From the NCBI GenBank assembly GCA_027858275.1, contig JAQIDA010000072.1:1-7046 (forward strand): DNA of 7,046 bases, in the 5' to 3' direction. The notes beneath the pieces are model-generated. The model had not been told where the DNA came from. It searched no databases and was given only the letters and a program-made list of their open reading frames with translations. The DNA is from Candidatus Kapaibacterium sp. GTDB taxonomy: Bacteria > Bacteroidota > Ignavibacteria > Kapaibacteriales > UBA2268. This document shows, piece after piece, positions 1 to 5,747 of the stretch (the stretch's first letter is position 1; every line of letters starts with the position of its first letter). The position numbers and the translations under genes were made by a program.

Positions 1-666
1 TATATCCAAACTCGGAGTATCGGGATCAGATGTTTTCATTCGAATTCTCATAGAAACCGGGCCTGCATACTTTGGCTTCAATGTTGCGGAAAGAGTAATA
101 TCTCCTTTTGCCGGAATAATATCACCTTCTTTTATGTTGATTGTGATAAACTCCGAATTCATTATAATATCGCTGAGAATAATATCTTTATTGGATTTGT
201 TTGTCAGAACCATTTTGGCAACAGAGGAGCTTCCGACTTTCACTTGTCCAAACCTCAAGGTTCTTCCGGGGAAATATGTAATTGAATTATAAACATAGAC
301 TTTCAGATACAATGTAGTTTTCGGCGGCTCGACCTCATTTGTCTCAATTATTATAGATTTAATAATCTTTCCGCTGTATTTTGATACATTCAATTTTATT
401 TTCAAAGTAGCATATTCACCCGGTTTGACTTCGTTTTTGTCCAAATCTTCAGTAGTGCATCCGCAAGTGGGAGTCACTTTTATTATTTTCATCAGAGCAT
501 CACCGTCATTATACAATTTGACTTCAGCATGCAAGGGTGATTCGGACGGTTTCGCCACACCAAAATCATAAGCTTTCCCGCAATCGAGACGTAACTTTGG
601 CCCGGCCGCGGCGTTGGAAATAAACAACAGGATAATAATAGCTGATAAAGACATAAAACGTTTCAT
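1..666 (-). CDS. Secreted DUF1573 domain protein, C-terminus beyond the window
   Basis: The frame is open from ATG 666 to the left edge: 222 codons, no stop. CGGAG (678-674), 7 nt before the ATG, supports this start. Residues 1-21 (MKRF, then a hydrophobic run, then NAAAG) look like a Sec signal peptide, so the product is probably exported. Two similar beta-rich modules follow. The first (about 32-126) has FGVAKPSE, then the DUF1573 hallmark PTCGCT with C68 and C70, then KPGEYATLKI. The second (about 137-222) starts LRFGQVKVG and has IPAKGDITL and a PKYAGPVS turn but no cysteines. DUF1573 proteins are common in Bacteroidota and Planctomycetota and are predicted Ig-like (ASH/MSP-type) extracytoplasmic proteins. 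No biochemical role is established. The gene is divergent from the acyl-CoA dehydrogenase gene. Family call firm; function and full length unknown. Confidence 0.88.
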   Translation of the reverse strand, partial: MKRFMSLSAIIILLFISNAAAGPKLRLDCGKAYDFGVAKPSESPLHAEVKLYNDGDALMKIIKVTPTCGCTTEDLDKNEVKPGEYATLKIKLNVSKYSGKIIKSIIIETNEVEPPKTTLYLKVYVYNSITYFPGRTLRFGQVKVGSSSVAKMVLTNKSNKDIILSDIIMNSEFITINIKEGDIIPAKGDITLSATLKPKYAGPVSMRIRMKTSDPDTPSLDI

Positions 667-688
667 TAAATAACTCCGATATATAATA

Positions 689-718
689 ATTAAAAGTCAG
701 TGTTTCCCACATATTCAA
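689..718 (-). promoter_or_regulatory. Possible promoter for the DUF1573 gene
   Basis: Read on the minus strand, TTGAAT (718-713) and TTTAAT (694-689) are separated by 18 nt. They match the sigma70-type -35 and -10 consensus at 4 of 6 and 5 of 6 positions. Transcription would start near 682, giving a very short leader that still contains the CGGAG ribosome binding site. The background is AT-rich, so chance matches are likely. Confidence 0.3.
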
Positions 719-879
719 TAATAATAACGATTTCAATCGCTTTTTGTTTCTTTATTCGACGGAATCTTCTTATTATTGCAATGGCAGCCGACTATGAAAC
801 ATAGCAGGAAAAACGATCGACTCGACATAATTTATTCGGCTGATAAACTCTGATTAGGAAAACATAAATACACTCGCTC

Positions 880-925
880 AGTATCTGATACTTTTGCGCA
901 GCTGTGTCCCGTATCTGTTGATACG
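880..925. promoter_or_regulatory. Paired inverted repeats, candidate operator for the acyl-CoA dehydrogenase gene
   Basis: Two perfect inverted repeats share the half-site GTATC/GATAC. The first is AGTATC-T-GATACT (880-892) and the second is CGTATC-TGTT-GATACG (910-925). Their centres lie about 31-32 bp apart, close to three helical turns, which would put two bound dimers on the same DNA face. The second repeat overlaps a plausible -35 box (TTGATA, 918-923). ATACGAA then recurs at 921-927 and 931-937, a 10-bp step. Repressors of fatty-acid oxidation genes (TetR or GntR families) often bind such palindromes, but no regulator is encoded here and the motif is not one I can assign. The remainder of the intergenic region 667-981 shows no gene. 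Confidence 0.5.
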
Positions 926-947
926 AAAAATACGAATTCAACACAAT
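918..947 (+). promoter_or_regulatory. Possible promoter for the acyl-CoA dehydrogenase gene
   Basis: TTGATA (918-923) matches the -35 consensus at 5 of 6 positions. CACAAT (942-947) matches the -10 consensus at 4 of 6, after an 18-nt spacer. A start near 954 would leave a leader of roughly 28 nt that includes the AAAGAGG ribosome binding site. Overlap of the -35 box with the second inverted repeat suggests repression, but both assignments are inferred from sequence pattern alone. Confidence 0.35.
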
Positions 948-981
948 CTTTTAATTTTATATCAGGAAAGAGGTTCACTAT

Positions 982-2127
982 ATGTTTTCTCTAAAATTTG
1001 ACGAAATGCAGGAACAAGTTCGCGACACAGCGGCCAAATTCGCAAAAGAAGAAATTGCACCCTCAGTAATAGATCGAGATATTAACTCAAAATTCCCAAA
1101 GGAAATATTAGAAAAACTCGGTGAATTGGGATTCCTCGGTATGATGACAGACCCGGATTACGGCGGCAGCGGTCTCGATGCAATCTCTTATGTGCTTGCT
1201 ATCACCGAAATCGCAAAAGTCGATGCAGGAGTCACAATTGTTTTGTCTGTGCAAAATTCTCTGGTTAACTGGATTATTGAAACATACGGAACTGAAGAAC
1301 AGAAACAAAAATACCTCATTCCTCTAGCTGAAGGAAAAAAACTCGGGGCCTATTGCCTCAGCGAGCCCGAAGCGGGATCAGATGCTCGCGGGCTAATGAC
1401 AATGGCTGAAGACAAAGGCGATTACTGGCTGCTCAACGGTATGAAAAATTGGATTTCAACCGGTCAAAACGCAGATGTCCACATAGTTTTCGCTCAAACA
1501 AATCATGAGCTGAAGCACAAAGGTATCGCGGCTTTCATAGTTGATGCCGACAGCGAAGGTTTCGAACCGGGTCCCAAAGAAGACAAAATGGGAATGCGCA
1601 CAAGCGATACTTGCTCCATCAGCTTGACGAACGTCAAAGTGCCGAAAGAAAATCTAATATCAGAAGTAGGACAAGGCTTCTATATTGCCATGACAGGTCT
1701 CAACGGGGGTCGAATAGGGATTGCCGCTCAGTCTCTCGGAATAGCTAAAGGCGCTTATGAAGCATCTGTTCAGTACGCGAAAGAGCGCAAAACTATGGGC
1801 ATCCCGATTATCAAGCATCAAATGATTCAGCAAAAATTAGCACAAATGTCTATGAAAATCGACGCCGCAGAAATGCTTGTACTCAAAGCCGCTTGGCTGC
1901 GCTCAAACAAAGAAGATCATATCAAGGCTTCGTCTGAAGCAAAGTTGTTTGCGTCTACTACCGCCGTTGAAGTTTGCCGCGAAGCAGTCCAAATTCACGG
2001 TGGCTACGGCTATGTTCGCGAATATCACGTGGAAAGAATGCTCCGCGATTCAAAAGTAACTGAAATATATGAAGGAACTTCAGAGATTCAGCATATAGTT
2101 ATAGCAAGAGAGATCGAAAGATCTTAA
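982..2127 (+). CDS. Acyl-CoA dehydrogenase, short-chain (butyryl-CoA) type
   Basis: A complete flavoenzyme of 381 residues, the usual length of the SCAD/BCAD group. It should oxidise acyl-CoA to trans-2-enoyl-CoA with FAD, passing electrons to electron-transfer flavoprotein in the cytoplasm. Family signature 1 is CLSEPEAGSDARG (125-137), preceding the FAD-binding beta domain. RIGIAAQSLGIA (244-255) starts the C-terminal helical domain. Signature 2 is QIHGGYGYVREY (337-348). E364 in IYEGTSE (362-368) is at the position of the catalytic base in SCAD-type enzymes; isovaleryl- and long-chain types place it elsewhere. GGAAAGAGG (965-973), 8 nt before the ATG, fixes the start. No ETF, thiolase or hydratase gene is adjacent, so the chain-length or branched-chain substrate cannot be decided here. 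The paired palindromes upstream may regulate it. Confidence 0.95.
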   Translation: MFSLKFDEMQEQVRDTAAKFAKEEIAPSVIDRDINSKFPKEILEKLGELGFLGMMTDPDYGGSGLDAISYVLAITEIAKVDAGVTIVLSVQNSLVNWIIETYGTEEQKQKYLIPLAEGKKLGAYCLSEPEAGSDARGLMTMAEDKGDYWLLNGMKNWISTGQNADVHIVFAQTNHELKHKGIAAFIVDADSEGFEPGPKEDKMGMRTSDTCSISLTNVKVPKENLISEVGQGFYIAMTGLNGGRIGIAAQSLGIAKGAYEASVQYAKERKTMGIPIIKHQMIQQKLAQMSMKIDAAEMLVLKAAWLRSNKEDHIKASSEAKLFASTTAVEVCREAVQIHGGYGYVREYHVERMLRDSKVTEIYEGTSEIQHIVIAREIERS

Positions 2128-2138
2128 TTACGGACAGA

Positions 2139-2189
2139 AGGCGAGATTACCGGCAAAACAGTCTCGCCTGTATCAATAACAATTTTTTT
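2139..2189 (+). terminator. Hairpin plus T-run after the acyl-CoA dehydrogenase gene
   Basis: AGGCGAGA (2139-2146) pairs perfectly with TCTCGCCT (2162-2169) around a 15-nt loop. Seven T residues follow only at 2183-2189, about 13 nt past the stem, so this is not a textbook intrinsic terminator. It may attenuate read-through into the downstream lipoprotein gene or stabilise the 3' end of the mRNA. Confidence 0.4.
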
Positions 2190-2210
2190 GTATTATTATG
2201 GAGTGTATCG

Positions 2211-2936
2211 ATGAAACAAACAAAAGCTCTTATGCTGATTCTAATATTTACGGCATTCACAGCCGTAGGGTGCAGTGGAGTATCGAACTACGCGAAAGGT
2301 TCCAAAACTATTAAAGAAGAGAATCGTAATATTGAATATTTCGATAAAATCAGCCTCCAATGCGCCGCAAAAATTGATATCAGTCAAGGAGAAAATAACA
2401 GTGTCCTAATCATAGCGGATGACAATATCCTGCCGATAATTGAGACTAAACTCAGCTCCCAAACTCTTTTTATATCGACCAAGGAAAATATCTGTACAGA
2501 TAAATCGAAAATAATTATCACGATGAAAGTTATTGCCGGATTAGAAATATCCGGATCCGGCGACATTTCAGCACAGGGACTCATAAAATCTGAATCCTTG
2601 GCAATTAGTATCAGTGGTTCAGGTGATGTAAAAATACCAAGTGCTGATCTAAACAATCTCGCGGTCAAAATCTCCGGATCCGGCGATGTAAAAATCGCAG
2701 GAACCGGAACAAACAGTTTGTTAGAGATATATGGTTCCGGTGATATTGACCTGTCTAAGCTAATTACTACTTCAGCCGCAATTACAATCAACGGCTCTGG
2801 TGATTGCAAAGTCAATGCGACTGAGAATCTCAAAGCGGAAATTAACGGCAGCGGCGATATTAAATACAAAGGAAATCCCAAAAACATTAAACGATCAATC
2901 ATCGGCAGCGGTAATATCAAACCGATGAAGAAATAG
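2211..2936 (+). CDS. DUF2807 (head GIN domain) putative lipoprotein
   Basis: A predicted envelope lipoprotein of 241 residues. A hydrophobic signal segment (6-20) ends in AVG-C, with C21 as the likely lipidated cysteine. The mature part opens with a stretch typical of the family (NIEYFDKISLQCAAKIDISQG, shown in parts: FDKISLQ at 44-50 and KIDISQG at 54-60). It then has seven repeats of a GSG[DN] turn at 115, 136, 156, 175, 195, 213 and 232. Spacing is 18-21 residues and each turn is preceded by a hydrophobic beta strand, which fits a right-handed beta-helix. DUF2807 proteins are abundant in Bacteroidota and are often annotated as putative autotransporter adhesins, but no function is demonstrated and no autotransporter barrel is present here. 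GGAG (2200-2203), 7 nt upstream, supports the ATG. The gene follows the acyl-CoA dehydrogenase by 83 nt on the same strand. Co-transcription is possible, but a functional link is not evident. Confidence 0.88.
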   Translation: MKQTKALMLILIFTAFTAVGCSGVSNYAKGSKTIKEENRNIEYFDKISLQCAAKIDISQGENNSVLIIADDNILPIIETKLSSQTLFISTKENICTDKSKIIITMKVIAGLEISGSGDISAQGLIKSESLAISISGSGDVKIPSADLNNLAVKISGSGDVKIAGTGTNSLLEIYGSGDIDLSKLITTSAAITINGSGDCKVNATENLKAEINGSGDIKYKGNPKNIKRSIIGSGNIKPMKK

Positions 2937-3034
2937 TTGGTCTTGATCGACATTATTCATAAACAAAACACAAGCTACAGCAACTCAGTGCTTTAGAGAC
3001 TGTGTGAAAATGTCCCCAAACATCCAACATTTCA

Positions 3035-3123
3035 GTTGTAGGGGCGATCCTCGTGTGCTCGCCCGGCGGAATAAAACATACGTTAAATAACGCCGGGCGA
3101 CCACACAGGGGCGCCCATACAAC
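3035..3123. repeat. REP-like imperfect inverted repeat
   Basis: Left arm 3035-3068 and right arm 3091-3123 are near-complementary. Both begin GTTGTA(g/t)GGGCG and end TCGCCCGGCG when the right arm is read as its reverse complement. They enclose a 22-nt AT-rich centre (3069-3090). The arms are strikingly GC-rich against AT-rich surroundings. GGGGCGA...TCGCCC inverted elements of this kind resemble dispersed intergenic repeats (REP or small MITE type) from several environmental phyla. No transposase or RAYT gene is present in the window. Position between convergent genes is typical of such elements. Copy number cannot be judged from one window. Confidence 0.7.
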
Positions 3124-3141
3124 AGCAGAAATCAGGACATA

Positions 3142-3177
3142 AAAAAGGCTTCCCGTAATATTACGAGAAGCCTTTTT
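3142..3177. terminator. Bidirectional intrinsic terminator between the lipoprotein gene and rny
   Basis: AAAAAGGCTTC (3142-3152) pairs with GAAGCCTTTTT (3167-3177). After a single C/A mismatch, the inner self-complementary CGTAATATTACG (3154-3165) extends the stem. There is an A-run on the left and a T-run on the right, so it can end transcripts from both sides: the lipoprotein gene (+) and rny (-). Confidence 0.92.
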
Positions 3178-3190
3178 ATTTGTACTGCCG

Positions 3191-3216
3191 CAACCGTGGG
3201 GTTAACCCCACGGTTG
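3191..3216. repeat. Perfect 26-bp palindrome downstream of rny
   Basis: The half CAACCGTGGGGTT (3191-3203) is followed with no spacer by its exact reverse complement AACCCCACGGTTG (3204-3216). It lies 17 nt past the rny stop and 13 nt beyond the terminator. It could be a protein-binding site, one unit of a dispersed repeat family, or a transcript-end stem for rny. It has no T-run of its own, so termination probably depends on the neighbouring hairpin at 3142-3177. Confidence 0.75.
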
Positions 3217-3233
3217 AAACGCCGATATAAAAA

Positions 3234-4799
3234 CTATTTCGCCAACGCCACACTTCTTCTTTCACGAATAACCGTAACTTTTATCTGACCGGGATATTCC
3301 ATTTCCTGCTCAATTTTAGATGCAATTTCGCTTGCTAAACTATCAGCATTCACATCGTCGATTCTGTCCGGCTCAACGATAACTCTGATCTCACGACCTG
3401 CCTGAATGGCGAATGTTTTAGAAACGCCATCATTGCTTTGAGCGATTGCCTCAAGTTTTTCGAGGCGTTTTATATAGTTCTCCAAAGACTCACGTCTGGC
3501 TCCGGGGCGAGCTCCGCTGATACCGTCAGCAGCTTGAATCAGAACTGACAAAGGATAGAGGATTTCAATATCCTCATGATGGGCGCCGATGGCGTTACAT
3601 ACAACCTTGTTCTCTTTATACTTCTTGGCAAAATCCATACCAAGCAAAGCATGAGGGCCTTCAGTGTTTTTGTCGATACATTTACCGATATCGTGCAACA
3701 AGCCGGCTCTTTTTGCCATTTTAGCATCCAAACCAAGCTCAGCAGCCATCAACCCACTAATATATGAAACTTCAGTTGAGTGATTCAGCAAATTCTGACC
3801 GTAACTTGAACGATATTTCATTTTACCGATCATCCTGATTAATTCCGGGTGTATATTATGAATACCGAGTTCAAGTATAGCTCCTTCACCAACTTGAAAA
3901 GTTTCCTGATCTAACTCCAGGCGAGTTTTCTCAACGATTTCTTCAATTCTGGCAGGGTGAATACGACCGTCAGCCATAAGATTTTCCAAGGAACGTTTAG
4001 CGACTTCTCTTCTGAACGGGTCGAAACCGGAAATCACAACTGCTTCAGGAGTGTCATCAATAATCAAATCAATACCCGTAGCTGATTCAAAAGCTCGGAT
4101 ATTTCTGCCTTCACGACCGATTATTCTGCCCTTCATCTCGTCAGAATCCAGATTCACAACGGAAACATTGCTTTCTACACTATGATCCGACGCTGTTCTC
4201 TGAATAGCCTGAAGAACTATTGACTGTGCTTCTTTACGAGCTGTTCTCTGAGCTTCGTCGCGAATATTTTTAATTAATTGAACTGATTCTGATTTTGCCT
4301 CATTAACGTAAGTTTCAACAATTTGCTCTTTCGCTTCTTCTTTTGTCAATCCGCTGATTTGTTCCAACTGCCTGACTTGTTTGTGGTGCAGCTCGTCGGC
4401 TTCGCTGTTCTTCTTAGAAACTTCTTTTTCTCTTCTGAGCAGTTCCCCTTCTATGCTTTGAAATGTTTTCTCCTGCCTTGAAACAAAATCTGTTTTTTTT
4501 CGAACTTCGTCTTCTCTTGCTTTAACTTGTTTTTCATCAACGTTAAGTTTGACCCTGCGCGATTGAGTGTCATTTTCAAAATTCTGTTTTTTGCGATGCC
4601 ACTCTTCTTTTACTTCCAGCAGTTTTTCTTTCTTGATTCTCTCGGCATCCTGCTTTGACTCTTTTCTGAGAGCCGATGCTTTGAGTTCGGCTTCCGCGAC
4701 TTTCGATTGAGCCAATTTATTGCCAATAAAATACGCAATAAAAAAGCCCCCTATAGCAGCCGCTACACTGCCGACAATTACAATTAAAAGATTATCCAT
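3234..4799 (-). CDS. rny: Ribonuclease Y
   Basis: A membrane-anchored endoribonuclease that starts decay and processing of mRNA. It has 521 residues, the usual family length. Residues 3-26 form the N-terminal transmembrane helix (LLIVIVG to FFIAYFIG). Residues about 30-200 are a charged coiled coil. The KH RNA-binding domain starts near 220, with GRIIGREGRNIR (224-235) containing the GxxG loop GREG (228-231). The HD phosphohydrolase domain covers about 335-430. Its metal ligands are expected at H340 (LLNH), H369-D370 (LLHDIGK), H407-H408 (GAHHED) and D425 (AADG), and GARPGARRE (429-437) is the conserved motif that follows. GAGG (4808-4805), 5 nt before the ATG, supports the start. The gene lies downstream of zapA and the 6S-like RNA, and is probably served by read-through or a promoter in 4800-4970. 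No domain is missing. Confidence 0.97.
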   Translation of the reverse strand: MDNLLIVIVGSVAAAIGGFFIAYFIGNKLAQSKVAEAELKASALRKESKQDAERIKKEKLLEVKEEWHRKKQNFENDTQSRRVKLNVDEKQVKAREDEVRKKTDFVSRQEKTFQSIEGELLRREKEVSKKNSEADELHHKQVRQLEQISGLTKEEAKEQIVETYVNEAKSESVQLIKNIRDEAQRTARKEAQSIVLQAIQRTASDHSVESNVSVVNLDSDEMKGRIIGREGRNIRAFESATGIDLIIDDTPEAVVISGFDPFRREVAKRSLENLMADGRIHPARIEEIVEKTRLELDQETFQVGEGAILELGIHNIHPELIRMIGKMKYRSSYGQNLLNHSTEVSYISGLMAAELGLDAKMAKRAGLLHDIGKCIDKNTEGPHALLGMDFAKKYKENKVVCNAIGAHHEDIEILYPLSVLIQAADGISGARPGARRESLENYIKRLEKLEAIAQSNDGVSKTFAIQAGREIRVIVEPDRIDDVNADSLASEIASKIEQEMEYPGQIKVTVIRERRSVALAK

Positions 4800-4914
4800 A
4801 ATTACCTCATTTATGACCCTAAGGTCTGCTTCCGAGCCTTAAACTCGAAGTTCGTTTAACAATCTATATTAAAGAAATATTTTTTCTAAATTATTCCGGC
4901 AAAGTATCTCCTCA

Positions 4915-4954
4915 ATGGAAACACTTGTTAGTGTATGTCCCATTCAATTTGAAT
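4915..4954 (-). other. Hairpin-forming leader upstream of rny
   Basis: ACACT-TGTT-AGTGT (4921-4934) is a perfect 5-bp stem with a 4-nt loop, enclosed by ATGG (4915-4918) and CCAT (4940-4943). Overlapping it is ATTCAA-T-TTGAAT (4942-4954). Transcribed on the minus strand, these lie between the T-run ending the 6S-like RNA and rny. They could fold in the rny 5' leader or bind a protein as DNA. The 4800-4914 part of the leader shows only the ribosome binding site and no small gene. Confidence 0.3.
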
Positions 4955-4968
4955 TTTCGACAAAACAC

Positions 4969-5146
4969 AAAAAAACCGCATTCAAATGACTTGTTATAAG
5001 GAGGCTTAGAACCCTTTCGTGACACGGTGGGTGACAGCCCTATAAGCTTTTGACGTCCACTGAACTCTAAGCCGAAGCAAAGAATTTCCGTGCTGGCACG
5101 GATGAGGCCTGTAATCCCAAATCGGAACACATCTCCCTATTAGATA
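4969..5146 (-). ncRNA. ssrS: Probable 6S RNA
   Basis: 6S RNA mimics an open promoter and sequesters the housekeeping RNA polymerase holoenzyme. This call rests on position (zapA - RNA - rny; 6S also lies beside zapA in proteobacteria and, as I recall, in Bacteroidota), a length of roughly 175 nt, and structure. The ends pair: AUAGGGAG (5140-5133) with CUCCUUAU (5003-4996), one G-U. An inner stem pairs GGCUUAGA (5073-5066) perfectly with UCUAAGCC (5010-5003), extending with wobbles to 5062/5014. UCCGUG-CCAG-CACGGA (5102-5087) forms a small hairpin in the left strand of the bubble. Seven T residues (4975-4969) end the unit. The exact ends are estimates. I found no tRNA-like end or tag peptide (tmRNA), RNase P core or SRP tetraloop. 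Long open frames over the same bases are chance. Confidence 0.7.
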
Positions 5147-5175
5147 CTTATAGGTTCTATTTACTCGATAACAAA
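5147..5175 (-). promoter_or_regulatory. Promoter of the 6S-like RNA
   Basis: On the minus strand TTTG (5175-5172) and TATAAG (5152-5147) are 19 nt apart, the spacing of the Bacteroidota -33/-7 arrangement, although the second box is closer to the general TATAAT. A start just downstream fits the point where the closing stem of the RNA begins. An alternative pair is TTTACA (5186-5181) with TAAATA (5163-5158), 17 nt apart, placing the start about 10 nt further upstream. Confidence 0.45.
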
Positions 5176-5274
5176 GACATTGTAAATGCGGCGAATTACA
5201 ACGTAATTTTCTATTCAAAGAACATTTTCATTTTTTACAATCACTAAAAATCATTTTTTATCAGGTTGTTCGAC

Positions 5275-5292
5275 AATCGCTGCTGAGCGATT
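5275..5292 (-). other. Stem-loop just downstream of zapA
   Basis: AATCGCT (5275-5281) and AGCGATT (5286-5292) form a perfect 7-bp stem with a 4-nt loop, 11 nt past the zapA stop. No T-run follows on the minus strand, so it is not a clear intrinsic terminator. It may protect the 3' end of the zapA mRNA or mark a processing point before the 6S-like RNA. A short AT palindrome AAAAAT-C-ATTTTT lies at 5246-5258. Confidence 0.35.
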
Positions 5293-5303
5293 TCTTTCCC
5301 TGC

Positions 5304-5582
5304 TTATAGTTTGAAATTATCGTCCAGATATTTTTCCATTTTACTGAATTCATCTATCAAATAATTTTTATCTGATTCGCTCTGTGAAAGAGCATTTATC
5401 TTATCTTCCGCGATATTCATCGCAGCCAGAATCGACAATAACCTCGACGATTCTTTGCTTCCTGCTTTTAGTGTCTTTATTTGTTGGTCGACTTCTCCTG
5501 CCGCTTTTCTGACCATTGCTTCGTCATCGCCTTTGAAGGATAAATCTTCATCCGCAATCGTAACAGTTATATTTTTAGCCAT
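5304..5582 (-). CDS. zapA: Cell division protein ZapA
   Basis: A small cytoplasmic FtsZ-associated protein of 92 residues, which bundles FtsZ protofilaments and promotes Z-ring assembly. The N-terminal half has the family pattern: a beta strand ITVTIADEDLSFKG (5-18), then a helix with EAMVRKAAGEVDQQIKTLK (21-39, where the family has the VRxAAxxVxxxI pattern). The next helix contains LLSILAAMNIAEDKI (48-62), matching the conserved 'aLNia.el' region. The rest is a dimerising coiled coil ending YLDDNFKL. A weak GAG (5592-5590), 7 nt upstream, supports the ATG. It lies between the long coiled-coil gene (165 nt upstream) and the 6S-like RNA, the usual context in this supergroup. Short sequence makes the call less certain than for rny, but the synteny reinforces it. 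Confidence 0.9.
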   Translation of the reverse strand: MAKNITVTIADEDLSFKGDDEAMVRKAAGEVDQQIKTLKAGSKESSRLLSILAAMNIAEDKINALSQSESDKNYLIDEFSKMEKYLDDNFKL

Positions 5583-5694
5583 AATTCTACTCGCCGACCT
5601 ATATTAATAGAGAATAATCTCGTTTGTTTATTGTAATTGCCGCCAGTTAGTCCGACGAGAATAATTAATAATTCCTAATCATAATCAAAATACG

Positions 5695-5710
5695 TTTTAT
5701 CCTGATAAAA
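5695..5710. promoter_or_regulatory. Inverted repeat in the zapA upstream region
   Basis: TTTTATC-CT-GATAAAA (5695-5710) has perfect 7-bp arms and lies between the coiled-coil gene stop and zapA. It may be an operator or a weak hairpin ending the upstream transcript. No strong T-run follows on the minus strand. The 165-nt gap around it contains no small gene. Confidence 0.3.
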
Positions 5711-5747
5711 TGCAACACTTTTCTTATATCAGGGAGCGGATTTTGAA

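Noticed and set aside
728..739. CGATT-TC-AATCG followed by a T-rich run as a terminator
   Set aside because: The loop would have only 2 nt, the stem is 5 bp, and no plus-strand gene lies upstream to be terminated.
781..805. Seven-codon ATG frame in the divergent intergenic region as a leader peptide
   Set aside because: It has no ribosome binding site, lies upstream of the best promoter candidate and has no regulatory codon pattern.
2384..2953. Long open frame antisense to the lipoprotein gene
   Set aside because: It is a by-product of the repeated GSGD codons, which read as repeated SPEP/SPDP on the other strand. It has no ribosome binding site and overlaps a clear family member.
3000..3020. 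GAC-tgtgtgaaaat-GTC motif near 3000-3016 as a transposon end
   Set aside because: The symmetric part is only 3 bp per side and no matching partner end was seen in the window.
3035..3216. Remnant insertion sequence
   Set aside because: There is no transposase fragment in any frame, no clear target duplication, and the arms are adjacent instead of flanking a gene. A non-coding repeat is the simpler reading.
4969..5160. tmRNA, RNase P RNA or SRP RNA as the identity of the zapA-rny RNA
   Set aside because: No tRNA-like acceptor or T-arm and no tag peptide ending in ALAA; no RNase P conserved core; no GGAA-type SRP hairpin. GGTTCTAAGCC looks a little like a T-arm but forms a better stem with 5073-5066.
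4912..5218. Two overlapping small minus-strand frames over the 6S region
   Set aside because: Their sequences are low-quality (many Cys, Arg, Tyr), they match no family, and the bases are better explained by the paired stems of a structured RNA.
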